From DATMAM01 sp035559995 (GTDB taxonomy: Bacteria > Desulfobacterota > Binatia > UBA9968): a stretch of 64,000 nt of DNA. Below the pieces are notes generated by a model. The model ran no database searches and was not told where the DNA came from. It worked only from the letters and a program-made list of their open reading frames with translations. The stretch lies in contig DATMAM010000040.1 in the NCBI GenBank assembly GCA_035559995.1, forward strand, positions 186,001 through 250,000, in the 5' to 3' direction. The translations under genes and the position numbers were made by a program. Shown one piece after another: positions 49,556-57,302 of this stretch (position 1 is its first letter; every line of letters begins with the position of its first letter).

Positions 49556-49750
49556 TCAGCTCCCCTTTCCGTCGACGACGTTGACACTCACCTCGATCTT
49601 CGCCGGCGCCTTGCCGCCAAACGCCGCCTTTTTCACGTACAGCGTGCCGATGACTTCCTCACCCTCGGGGGCGACTTCCTTGAACCGATAGGTCCGCTTC
49701 GTGTCCCGCTCGAATTCCATCTTGAGATTGATTTTGCCGTTGGTTTTCAT
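49556..49750 (-). CDS. Small beta-rich phage protein
   Basis: A 64-residue protein predicted as a small beta-barrel (KINLKMEFERDTKRTYRFKEV; EEVIGTLYVKKAAFG; AKIEVSVNVVDG). The function is unknown. A CTCCGTTTTTTG-complement leader precedes it, and a terminator-like hairpin lies upstream. Confidence 0.55.
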   Translation of the reverse strand: MKTNGKINLKMEFERDTKRTYRFKEVAPEGEEVIGTLYVKKAAFGGKAPAKIEVSVNVVDGKGS

Positions 49751-49779
49751 GTTTTCGTTCCTCCGTTTTTTGTGGCTCT

Positions 49780-49824
49780 AAAAACACGAAGGGCGCCGGT
49801 AGCCTCGAGCCACCGACGCCCTTC
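49780..49824 (-). terminator. Hairpin with T-run between phage genes
   Basis: Read leftward, GAAGGGCG and CGCCCTTC (49824-49817 and 49795-49788), extended by CGGT/ACCG, enclose a short loop and are followed by GTG then five T. It is a probable partial terminator inside the operon. Confidence 0.55.
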
Positions 49825-49850
49825 CATTAGCCGGTCATTCGACCGACCGC

Positions 49851-50354
49851 CTATTGCATGCCTTCCGCGTCCGCGGCGATCGGCTGATTGATGGCCACCA
49901 CACCGGCTTTGCGGTCACAGGGTTCCACTTTCTCGATCGGCCGCTTCAAGTATGCGCCGGTCTGCATCATCACCATGGCCACCAGGTTGTCCCCTTCCAG
50001 GCTGTCGAATTTTTCTTTCACCCGCGCCTCGGCCAACAGCTTGCACGCCTCCACCTTGTCCTTCGCGACCACCAGGTGAACATGCTTGCCGTACTCGCCG
50101 CTCAGTCCATCAACGTGAGCGCTCGGAATGCGGAAGAGGAAATTCTCTCCAGCCTTCCCGTTCGCGGGCTTCGCCGCCTTCGCAGCAGCTTGTTTGGATT
50201 TGCCTTCGATCGCATCGAGCACTGGGTTGATCAGAGCCAACCCTTGCTTGGTCGTAGGCTTCTTGCCGCCGAGCAGTATCTGCTTGTTCTTGGCCACCTT
50301 TGCGGCAAAAACTTTCACCTTCTTGGTATTGATCACTTCTTTTTTTGCGCTCAT
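49851..50354 (-). CDS. Basic phage protein, unknown
   Basis: A 167-residue protein with a Lys-rich N-terminal third (KKVKVFAAKVAKNKQILLGGKK; QAAAKAAKPANGKAG). A folded part follows (FLFRIPSAHVDGLSGEYGKHVHLVVAKDKVEACKLLAEARVKEKF). It may bind nucleic acid. AAAGGAGACAAAACC sets the ATG at 50354; an earlier in-frame ATG at 50420 is less likely. Confidence 0.55.
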   Translation of the reverse strand: MSAKKEVINTKKVKVFAAKVAKNKQILLGGKKPTTKQGLALINPVLDAIEGKSKQAAAKAAKPANGKAGENFLFRIPSAHVDGLSGEYGKHVHLVVAKDKVEACKLLAEARVKEKFDSLEGDNLVAMVMMQTGAYLKRPIEKVEPCDRKAGVVAINQPIAADAEGMQ

Positions 50355-50432
50355 GGTTTTGTCTCCTTTGTTTCCCTTCGTTTTTGTCAGACGCCTGGTT
50401 CCTTGCCGCTCTGCCTCCAACCTTCATCGCCA

Positions 50433-50633
50433 TCAGTCTTGACGCTTGATCACCTCCCTTCTGTCAAGGTCATTGACTGGACCCACCCCGACCTGGGCGA
50501 CGGTCTTGCAAATCCAGCAGATATAGAAGGCCGGCCAGCGCGCTACGTGCGCCATCAACAAGCTCGTGGAGGATCCGCACGCCGGGCATTTACTTGCGTG
50601 CGCGACTGATATCTCAAAGCGCGATCTCCTCAT
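50433..50633 (-). CDS. Four-cysteine zinc-ribbon phage protein
   Basis: A 66-residue protein with KCPACGSS and ICWICKTV, a four-Cys zinc ribbon 22 residues apart, and a charged C-terminus. AAGGAGGAGGCAG precedes the ATG, inside the 3' end of the tyrosine phosphatase gene upstream (4-base overlap). The function is unknown. Confidence 0.6.
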   Translation of the reverse strand: MRRSRFEISVAHASKCPACGSSTSLLMAHVARWPAFYICWICKTVAQVGVGPVNDLDRREVIKRQD

Positions 50634-51247
50634 CTGCCTCCTCCTTGTTTCTGCTCGCCCGCTTCGGGGTGGCGCGCGCTTGTCATGCGCCGCACATAAT
50701 CTTCCTGCGTGCGGCTCTCGATTGCCTTCTTGCAGTACCCGCTCCTGATTGCCTTGATGGCCTTCCCGCCGTGGATATCCAGGGCAACGGTCATGAGAGA
50801 GCCGACGGCGGTGCCGGTCCGGCCATGGCCGCCGATGCAGAAAAAGACCACGTTCTTGTACCCGTTCTGTTTCAAGAGCTGAAAGAAATCCGCCCAGAAC
50901 TGCCGGCCCGCGTTGATCACTCCCATGTCCGGCCAGTCGATGATGATCTCCTCCACGCGGTCCTGCTCGAAATGCCTCTGCAGGGAAGCCCAGCGGCGAC
51001 CGGCCTTGAGGATCTTGTTCCGGCTGTAAACGCTGTATCCGGTGAGATTCACCAAGAGATCGGCCTTCACGCGCGCGAGCTCTTCATAGCTGACCTTCGA
51101 CTTCGAGGCGCCGTAAATTTGCACGCCTTCCAGGCTGCAGATGAGAGTCGGCGCGTGCCGGCACTGAACCCACCCGCCATCGTGCTTGCCGTTCTTTTCC
51201 TTCTTCTTAAACTCTCCGAGTTCTCCGAAATAATCTTCGATTGCCAT
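50630..51247 (-). CDS. Phage protein-tyrosine/dual-specificity phosphatase
   Basis: A 205-residue Cys-based phosphatase. The P-loop CIGGHGRTG gives nucleophile Cys137 and Arg143 (C-x5-R), and a WPD loop at residues 105-107 supplies general acid Asp107. The order, WPD first and P-loop 30 residues later, followed by a helix (AVGSLMTVALDIHG), is that of classical and dual-specificity PTPs. It may dephosphorylate proteins, RNA 5' ends or sugars. It lies two genes downstream of a dikinase-like protein, raising the chance of a coupled phosphorylation system. Confidence 0.85.
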   Translation of the reverse strand: MAIEDYFGELGEFKKKEKNGKHDGGWVQCRHAPTLICSLEGVQIYGASKSKVSYEELARVKADLLVNLTGYSVYSRNKILKAGRRWASLQRHFEQDRVEEIIIDWPDMGVINAGRQFWADFFQLLKQNGYKNVVFFCIGGHGRTGTAVGSLMTVALDIHGGKAIKAIRSGYCKKAIESRTQEDYVRRMTSARHPEAGEQKQGGGR

Positions 51248-51252
51248 GACAC

Positions 51253-51438
51253 TCACTGCTTTCGCTTTTTAATTTCTTCGTGCATCCACTGAAGCACGAC
51301 ATTCTTTGGGAACTGGCTCGATTGCGGCGTATCCTTGAAGAAGAGCCGCCACGTTTCGATCTCGCCGAGTTTTTTCACGCGGCGAATGTGCCAGTCATTC
51401 CGGTCGCCCTCGACAACTTCTGTCAGGTCCAACTTCAT
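51253..51438 (-). CDS. Small phage protein, unknown
   Basis: A 61-residue protein (VEGDRNDWHIRRVKKLGEIETWRLFFKDT; NVVLQWMHEEIKKRKQ). It lies between the phosphatase and the dikinase-like gene and is likely coexpressed with them. No motif is recognised. Confidence 0.5.
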   Translation of the reverse strand: MKLDLTEVVEGDRNDWHIRRVKKLGEIETWRLFFKDTPQSSQFPKNVVLQWMHEEIKKRKQ

Positions 51439-51453
51439 CGTCGCTCCTCTTTC

Positions 51454-53544
51454 TCATGTGAGATAGTTTTTAAGCGGCACCACTTTGTGCTCGCCCAGAT
51501 ACACGCCGTCTTTCTGGACTTCCAAGGCAGCATAGACATCGCCGCTGCCTGAGAAACTGGGAATCGGCTTCGCTTTCGCGATCGCTTCCTGTAGTTCCTT
51601 CGTGACGGGGACGTTCATGGTCTGATAGTGAACCCCGCCTTCCGTCTTGATCTGCACGTGGAGCATGTTGCTCTTGATCGTTGCGGCCGCGGCGGTCACC
51701 TTTTCCTTGCCGAGCGTTGTGGTGTCCAGGTCGGGAATGATCCACGTGTCTCCCTTCACGCCCTTGCCTGGCTTGCCGAGCTCGCTCTGCAGATGCTTGA
51801 ACACTTCCGTTCTGGCTTCGTCGGTCACCTCCTTTTTCATGATTTCCAAGTACAGCTTGGCGACACCCCATAGCCCCGCGCAGCGCCGTTGGCTGCCGTC
51901 GGGGAAGGTCACGAACCAAGGCTTGCCGGAAGGCATGTAAACAATCTTGAACGGCCCGTACTCGCGCGGAGTGTCTTTGCTTGGGAGTTGGTCGGTCGAC
52001 GCGCGCCCACGCTTCGTTTTGGCGCTCTCACTCGCCTTTTCGACTTCGGCCATGAGCCCGTTGAACTCCGCCGGCGCCGTGCTGATCTGATAGACGTGGT
52101 GCATGATCGCGATCAGCGGCGAGGCGGGAGATTGCGCGGCGATATCGAACCAACCGGCGTAGATGAATTTGTTAAACCACCACCCGTTGTTGTGCGCGCA
52201 GTTGATCATCACGTTCAAAGCCTCGTTCACGTTCTTTAGGGCTTCCGGAGTTTTCTCGCGCACGAACCTCACGGTCGCGTTCCACAAATCGGCGGTGGCA
52301 TCAGAGCACTTGCCCCAGGCCTTCCCGCCGTACCCCGGCCGCCACCCCTTCTCGTAAAATTTCTTGCGGATCTCGTTGAACTTCTGCACGCTCTCCCTGA
52401 GATTCGCCCATGCCTTGTCGTACACCTGATGCCGTGCGAGACCGTGTTTCTGCTTGTGACGGGCCTCACCGAAGCACGCCGCAAAGCCGAGTTTCAAGGC
52501 GAGCATCACGGCGACACCATAGAGGCGGCTTTCCTGCTTGCCGAAGTACGCTGAGTTGTGGAGAGCGCCGAGCACCAGCATCGCGGCCTCGCGGTAGCCA
52601 ATCTGGTAGGTCACGCCGTAGGCGATTCCTTTGAGCACTTCCTCCACATCCTTTTGCGGGATTTCGACGGGAATCTTTTTCAGAGTCTCGCCGACCTTGA
52701 CCTTGGAGCACATCGCCGGCGTCGTGACATAGGGAATGCCGTTATCCACGCAGTGCACGCCCCAGTGGGATGAGAGCGCGCCGCCAGGATGGACGACGAC
52801 CGTGCCGGCCTTGAACTTTGCGCAGATCTCTTTCCACTCGAGCAGATCGCCGCGCGGCTTTTCGATCTTCGTCACCGTGACCGTCTTAGGAACGAAATCC
52901 GGACCCAACCCACTCACCTTCGGGCCGGAGCGAAGCTGGACGAGATAGATCGCGTCGCGCTTTTCGTTCTGGACGAATTCAAGATACGGCGCGTCGCCTT
53001 CCTTCACGCCCGCTTCGGTGAGAATCGCACGCTCGACCTTCTCGTCGTGAGCAAGAGGCGATTTGTCCGTGGTGCGGATGCTCGCAGCGGCCTTGCCACC
53101 CGTCGCGCCGTCATTGCCTTGGCCGACGGTGAGGACACCCGTTGTCCAGATCGCGTTATGGCTGGACTTGATGTAGGGCATGAGCAGCATCTCCGCTTTG
53201 GGATCCGCCTTGCGCGCTTCCTTCCAGACCTTGAGCGCTTCCGCCTTGTTGTTGACCGGCCTGGAGTCCACAAACCCGTGCGCCGGCTTGACCGGGCACG
53301 GTCGCGCCATCGTGTTCGGTCCGATGGTCAGATAGGGATCCTCAAAATCGCTTTCCTCGCTCACCAGGCGGAACTGGAGAGTCCGGACCGCGTCCTCCAG
53401 GAATTTGAAATTTGCCTTATACTTCTGCAGGGCAACCAAGCCCTTTGCCTTTTGCGTTCGGGGTTCCACTGTCACGTCTCCTTTCTTCTGTTCGATTCCC
53501 AGTTCTTCGAAGGCATCCTGTACGTTCAGCACCATGAATTGCAT
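51454..53544 (-). CDS. Phage ATP-grasp/phosphohistidine-swivel (dikinase-like) protein
   Basis: A 696-residue protein. Residues about 75-210 read like the ATP-grasp half of PEP synthase/pyruvate phosphate dikinase: FVDSRPVNN, KAEMLLMPYIKSSHNAIW, GQGNDGATGG, and at the domain end DAIYLVQLRSGPK, matching the Q-x-R-P motif. Residues about 230-290 form a phosphohistidine swivel: AGTVVVHPGGALSSH followed by NGIPYVT, with candidate catalytic His260. No PEP/pyruvate barrel follows. Instead there is a helical region (290-500) and a C-terminal beta-rich part. It may transfer phosphate from ATP to an unknown acceptor. The assignment is from motifs only. Confidence 0.6.
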   Translation of the reverse strand: MQFMVLNVQDAFEELGIEQKKGDVTVEPRTQKAKGLVALQKYKANFKFLEDAVRTLQFRLVSEESDFEDPYLTIGPNTMARPCPVKPAHGFVDSRPVNNKAEALKVWKEARKADPKAEMLLMPYIKSSHNAIWTTGVLTVGQGNDGATGGKAAASIRTTDKSPLAHDEKVERAILTEAGVKEGDAPYLEFVQNEKRDAIYLVQLRSGPKVSGLGPDFVPKTVTVTKIEKPRGDLLEWKEICAKFKAGTVVVHPGGALSSHWGVHCVDNGIPYVTTPAMCSKVKVGETLKKIPVEIPQKDVEEVLKGIAYGVTYQIGYREAAMLVLGALHNSAYFGKQESRLYGVAVMLALKLGFAACFGEARHKQKHGLARHQVYDKAWANLRESVQKFNEIRKKFYEKGWRPGYGGKAWGKCSDATADLWNATVRFVREKTPEALKNVNEALNVMINCAHNNGWWFNKFIYAGWFDIAAQSPASPLIAIMHHVYQISTAPAEFNGLMAEVEKASESAKTKRGRASTDQLPSKDTPREYGPFKIVYMPSGKPWFVTFPDGSQRRCAGLWGVAKLYLEIMKKEVTDEARTEVFKHLQSELGKPGKGVKGDTWIIPDLDTTTLGKEKVTAAAATIKSNMLHVQIKTEGGVHYQTMNVPVTKELQEAIAKAKPIPSFSGSGDVYAALEVQKDGVYLGEHKVVPLKNYLT

Positions 53545-53574
53545 CGCTCACCTCCGGTGCAGACGTCTGCAAAC

Positions 53575-53769
53575 CTAACAATCAAGCCGCCATCGCTTGC
53601 CGGCCGCGCGCTCGAGGAGCTCGCGCCGTTTGCTACGGTCCAGAGATCGGAGCCGGCGCGCAACGCGATCGCGGTAGTAGGTGGTGGTGTTGCCGTGCCG
53701 ATTATTGATGCCAGCGACCCACGTTTTCGCATTGAGGACGCGGAAGGCGTCGCGGATTTTAGTTTTCAT
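53575..53769 (-). CDS. Small basic phage protein
   Basis: A 64-residue Arg-rich protein (KIRDAFRVLNAKTWVAGINNRHGNTTTYYRDRVARRLRSLDRSKRRELLE). It is probably nucleic-acid binding by charge. AAAAGGAGACACAAAA precedes the ATG. The function is unknown. Confidence 0.55.
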   Translation of the reverse strand: MKTKIRDAFRVLNAKTWVAGINNRHGNTTTYYRDRVARRLRSLDRSKRRELLERAAGKRWRLDC

Positions 53770-53791
53770 TTTTGTGTCTCCTTTTGGTTGG

Positions 53792-54112
53792 TCACGCTGC
53801 CTTGCGCAGCTTCTCGATGTGCTTGCACTCTTCGTGGCGAAAGACGTAGGACGGGCAACTGCAGACCCAAACCTTGCCGCGAACGCTGACCCGGTAAGTT
53901 TTGTCGGGATCGCTGAAGGACCGCACGGTGAACTGCCGGTCCCATTTCGTTTTTGGCTTGGCCTGCGGGACCGGCGCCTTGCTGCCGGAGCAAACCTTGC
54001 ACGAGGGGACGTGAAGGTTCTTAAACCACTCGATCGTTTCCGGGCTCAGTTTTTCCTGTGCCTGCTGTGTCTTTAGCTTCTCAGCGGTTTTGCATCCTGA
54101 TTTGAACTTCAT
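53792..54112 (-). CDS. SWIM-type zinc-finger phage protein
   Basis: A 106-residue protein. CKVCSGSK is a first Cys pair; VWVCSCPSYVFRHEECKHI fits the SWIM finger (CxC ... CxH). The N-terminus is basic and helical. SWIM fingers bind nucleic acid or protein. It is the first gene of the leftward operon after the 730-base gap. AAGGAGACGGAAACAA marks the ATG at 54112. Confidence 0.7.
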   Translation of the reverse strand: MKFKSGCKTAEKLKTQQAQEKLSPETIEWFKNLHVPSCKVCSGSKAPVPQAKPKTKWDRQFTVRSFSDPDKTYRVSVRGKVWVCSCPSYVFRHEECKHIEKLRKAA

Positions 54113-54846
54113 TTGTTTCCGTCTCCTTCGTTTGTTCTGGAGCTGCGCGCGCGCTCGCCCGTTTCGGCCTGACGCGCACGCGCTCGCCCATTCCTTTTGC
54201 TTCGTGCCGTAGATGATCATTCAATCGTTTGCCGTTATCGCAGGTGATTGCCGACCTAGTGATTGTTCACCACCCAGCCACCTCCTCGGTGGACCTGCCC
54301 GCGACTGCGCGAGCCGGATCTGCGTCTTTGTTTTTGCCGGCGCATGGTCCGTAGGCTTATCAGGCAGTACAGACCAGCGGCGCCGACGTTTTCATTTCGC
54401 AGGGTGACTTGGTTCCATTTCCCTGCGCCCCGTTGGTAAGCGGAAAAGGTTTTGAAGGGAAAACTAAGGTGCGGATTCTAAAATAAGGTGCGTGCTTTAC
54501 GTGCGGGGTTTACTTGGCGTGGGTTAGATTCAAGTGTTCGAGGATGCGTCCGTCAAAAAACCTTGCTCTTTTTTTTCCTTTTTCCTAATGCCTTCCGTGG
54601 CTTATCAGGCAAATGGAAGGCGACCTAGTGTTGACGGTCAATCTATTCAGGCCTACTGGCCAAGAATGCTAGAAGAGGAAAAAGGCCTTGAATCTGTCAG
54701 GAATTGCCTATGTCAAAGAACCAATAAGAATCCTATGGGATTCCTATGGAATTGTCAAGGGGCAAAGACGTTTTTTTGGACCGAAAAAGCCTGAAAAGAT
54801 AAGGATTTTTTGGGATTTTAGGCGAGGGCCTTGGAGCAAGTCGGTT
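54113..54846. other. Phage regulatory gap with direct repeats and promoters
   Basis: No convincing gene lies in these 734 bases. It is more AT-rich than its surroundings, with poly-T and poly-A runs. Direct repeats are GGCTTATCAGGCA at 54354-54366 and 54599-54611, and TAAGGTGCG at 54465-54473 and 54484-54492. A leftward promoter with repeated CCTATGG motifs lies at its right side. A phage middle/late control region or origin fits. Confidence 0.55.
54730..54758 (-). promoter_or_regulatory. Leftward phage promoter with CCTATGG direct repeats
   Basis: On the minus strand, TTGACA (54758-54753), a 17-base spacer and TAGGAT (54735-54730). The spacer contains two CCTATGG(G/A)ATT copies, suggesting a regulator site. 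The same TAGGAT -10 appears at 55539-55544. Confidence 0.6.
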
Positions 54847-55500
54847 TTACAGTAGGCTTTCGTCTTTGGCTGGAGCGTTGGCGGCGCCGGGCGTTTCCTG
54901 GGCGTGTTTTTTCTTGGCGCGTTTGCTGTCGACAGATCCGGCCTTGGCGCGCTCGACGTGTTGGTAGGTGAGGCGCAGTTCGTCCGCGCGGGCCTTGTAA
55001 ATGTCCTTGAACTGATCGGTCTTGTTTTCGATGTGGGAGGAGACCTTGTTGAAATGGTCCCAACCCCGGCCTTGCTGTTTTCCTTTGAGCGTGTGCTTGT
55101 CCAGGGCGTAGTCCGGCACCTCGAGCTTCAGATTCTTCTGGATCCGCTCCTGGTGGACGACGGTCAAGAAATTATCGGCGAGGCGGCTCTTCTCGGACCG
55201 GCACATGGCGAGGATGGCATTCGATAAACAGAGCAGCTCGCTGGCTTGGCCCGGCCGCGCGACCATTTCGAAGTACATCTCCTTCAGGCTGTGAACTAGC
55301 ACGATGAGCTGGGGATTGGCCGGGCCGATGTCTTCGCAGGCAATCACTTGGAGGCGGTGCCACAGGTATTGCGGATAGACTTCTTCGAGCTCCAGGGCCC
55401 AGAACATCGCTTCCTCTTCCATGCCCCGGCGGATCGATTTCTGCAGGGCTGACATGGCTTCACTCAGATGATAGCCGTTTCGTTTGGTCCGTAGGTCCAT
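54847..55500 (-). CDS. Stand-alone MgsA/RarA C-terminal-like protein
   Basis: A 217-residue protein. HLSEAMSALQKSIRRGMEEEAMFWALELEE and WHRLQVIACEDIGPANPQLI match the C-terminal oligomerisation domain of MgsA/RarA (S-A-x-x-K-S-I-R, and E-D-I-G). The N-terminal AAA+ ATPase domain is absent. The C-terminal 60 residues are basic and disordered (SKRAKKKHAQ). It may interact with host RarA, clamp loader or replication proteins. A promoter with a -10 TAGGAT lies 40-67 bases upstream. Confidence 0.65.
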   Translation of the reverse strand: MDLRTKRNGYHLSEAMSALQKSIRRGMEEEAMFWALELEEVYPQYLWHRLQVIACEDIGPANPQLIVLVHSLKEMYFEMVARPGQASELLCLSNAILAMCRSEKSRLADNFLTVVHQERIQKNLKLEVPDYALDKHTLKGKQQGRGWDHFNKVSSHIENKTDQFKDIYKARADELRLTYQHVERAKAGSVDSKRAKKKHAQETPGAANAPAKDESLL

Positions 55501-55538
55501 AAAAAGAAGTTCCTTTCCGGTGCGGAAATTTTAAGGTT

Positions 55539-55567
55539 ATCCTATAACTTTTTTATATAACGGTCAA
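55539..55567 (-). promoter_or_regulatory. Leftward phage promoter with GTTAT-CCT-ATAAC palindrome
   Basis: On the minus strand, TTGACC (55567-55562), a 17-base spacer and TAGGAT (55544-55539). The -10 lies inside a palindrome GTTATCCTATAAC (55536-55548). The -10 is shared with the promoter at 54730-54758. Confidence 0.6.
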
Positions 55568-55596
55568 GGAAAAAAGCTGGCAGGCGACGGGCTGAC

Positions 55597-56556
55597 TTAG
55601 GTGGCGTGGCCTTTGCCTTGCTGGCGTAGCAGGTCCTGGGCGTATGAGGCGATCCCTGCGTTGGGATGGATCTTCGGCACCCAGCCGAGCAGGTACTTGG
55701 CGAGCGTGTGGTCGGCGAAGCAGTGGCGGATATCTCCGGGGCGCTTCTCGCCCGTATAGCGCGGGGTGATCTTCCCGTCGACCAGGTGCATCGAGAGCAT
55801 GTTGGCGACAGCCTGCACGGGTAAGGGGATCCCGGTCCCGATGTTGATTGCGGCTTTGGGCCGGAAGAAGAGGGCGGCCTCGATGGCGGCCGCGACGTCT
55901 GAGACGTGGATGAAATCGCGGATCTGAAGACCGTCCTCGTAGATGACCGGCTGCTCGCCGGCCAGGAGCCTCGAGGCAAAGATCGCAACGACTCCCGTTT
56001 CGGCATTGGTGAGAGACTGTCCAGGTCCGTAGGTGTTGAACAGGCGAAGCGCCGTGACCGGGATGCCGTAGATCTCCCCGTTGATCCGGCAGAGCTGCTC
56101 GGTGTCGTACTTGGTCATGCCGTAAACCGAGGCCGGCCGGCACGCGTGCTCTTCCCTGACGCCGCGCGTTTCAAACCCTTCCCCGTAGACCGACATACTC
56201 GAAGCAACAATGATGTGCTGCACGCCGCCGGCGGCAACGATCGCCTGCATCAAAACGGCCGTTGCATAGCTGTTGGCCAGGACGAAGCGCGCGGGATCCT
56301 TTGCACTTTCCGAGACGCTCACACCGGCGGCCAGGTGGATGACGACGTCGCAGCCGCGGCAACACTCGAGTGTGGCTTCGTAGTTTTCAATCCGGTTAAG
56401 GAACACCAACCTAGCCCCGTCGACCATGGTATCCGGAGCTGGACCGTGCACAACGGGCTCGAAGCAGTCCTGCACGACCACCTCGTGCTTTTTACCAAGC
56501 AGCCGCACAACGTGGCGCCCGATGAATCCGGCGCCTCCCGTAACGAGAATTCTCAT
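55597..56556 (-). CDS. NAD-dependent sugar-nucleotide epimerase/dehydratase
   Basis: A 319-residue extended SDR. TGGAGFIG at residues 6-13 binds NAD; HLAAGVSVSES, SSMSVYGEGFE and YGMTKYDTEQL give the Ser and Tyr-x-x-x-Lys active site; RLFNTYGPGQS and IRDFIHVSD are sugar-nucleotide binding signatures. It probably makes an epimerised UDP- or GDP-sugar. The next two upstream genes are glycosyltransferase-like, so it may supply their donor. Its ATG overlaps the glycosyltransferase stop by 4 bases. Confidence 0.88.
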   Translation of the reverse strand: MRILVTGGAGFIGRHVVRLLGKKHEVVVQDCFEPVVHGPAPDTMVDGARLVFLNRIENYEATLECCRGCDVVIHLAAGVSVSESAKDPARFVLANSYATAVLMQAIVAAGGVQHIIVASSMSVYGEGFETRGVREEHACRPASVYGMTKYDTEQLCRINGEIYGIPVTALRLFNTYGPGQSLTNAETGVVAIFASRLLAGEQPVIYEDGLQIRDFIHVSDVAAAIEAALFFRPKAAINIGTGIPLPVQAVANMLSMHLVDGKITPRYTGEKRPGDIRHCFADHTLAKYLLGWVPKIHPNAGIASYAQDLLRQQGKGHAT

Positions 56557-57302
56557 AGATCCCCCAATTCCAGTTTTTGCCGGCGGGCGACGTCCTTCAC
56601 AACCATGCGCGTCACGCCTCCGGAGACCTGCTCCTGGAGGTAAGCTCCCCACTTCCGCTTCAGGTAGTGGCGGTCCGCGCTCCAGCTCCCAGCCGAGATC
56701 GCGTGGCGGTTCCCGCCGGCGTTGGTCATGATCTGGTGCTCGAACATGAAGCGCGTATCCTGCCAGACGATACGGTCCTTGAGAAGTGCCTGCAGGGTGA
56801 GGTCGGCATCGGTGTTGTGGCTTAGCGCGGTGTCGGGGAGGAGCCGCCTGCCGACGAATCCCAAGCAGGGACCGTTTGCCTTGAGGAACCCGAAAGGGTC
56901 ATAAGGAAAGAAATTGAGAATGTTCGGCGTGATCGCAAAGGAGAAGAGGCTCACGCCGATCCCCTCCGCGATCGAGGCAGCGTTGAAGATAATCCGGTAA
57001 ACGGCGACCGGATCCGTGATCACACGCGCCTTGCGCCCGACCAGGCAGATCACCCTCGAGACATCATCGTCGAAGATGACAACGCACTTCTCTTTCCGGT
57101 GCTCGAGGATCCAGCGCCGGACGCGCGAGACGCCGGCGACATCGTCCGGGTGGGTGGTAAGCGCGGCGCGAAACTCGCGGTAATCTTCCGCTTCGCTTTC
57201 GGCAACGCAGACCTCGGCCGATGGGACCAGGCGAAACGCGCGCCGGCACGACTCCACGCGCTTTCGGCTGGGAATGACGATCCGGAGATCCTTCTCCGTC
57301 AC
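56553..57302 (-). CDS. GT-A-like phage glycosyltransferase (second of tandem pair)
   Basis: A 249-residue protein. LRIVIPSRKRVESC opens a GT-A nucleotide-sugar fold; VVIFDDDVSRVICL carries a DDD (DxD-type) metal motif at residues 78-80; DADLTLQALLKDRIVWQDTRFMFEH is a second conserved block. The GTG overlaps the stop of its paralog upstream (TTGTGA). The layout recalls the TET-associated glycosyltransferase (TAGT) group linked to modified bases in phages, but I recall that family only from memory. Base or surface-glycan glycosylation are both possible. Confidence 0.65.
   Translation of the reverse strand: MTEKDLRIVIPSRKRVESCRRAFRLVPSAEVCVAESEAEDYREFRAALTTHPDDVAGVSRVRRWILEHRKEKCVVIFDDDVSRVICLVGRKARVITDPVAVYRIIFNAASIAEGIGVSLFSFAITPNILNFFPYDPFGFLKANGPCLGFVGRRLLPDTALSHNTDADLTLQALLKDRIVWQDTRFMFEHQIMTNAGGNRHAISAGSWSADRHYLKRKWGAYLQEQVSGGVTRMVVKDVARRQKLELGDL

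Noticed and set aside
51253..51438. Toxin-antitoxin pair of the 61-residue gene with the phosphatase
   Set aside because: No antitoxin-type DNA-binding motif and no toxin active site; the phosphatase has a complete PTP site instead.
52789..53889. Plus-strand frame of 366 codons opposite the dikinase-like gene
   Set aside because: The minus-strand frame carries the conserved motifs and ribosome site; this one does not.
54534..54794. Rightward 86-residue frame in the phage control region
   Set aside because: No ribosome site or motif; it overlaps promoter repeats and ends near the 3' end of a leftward gene.
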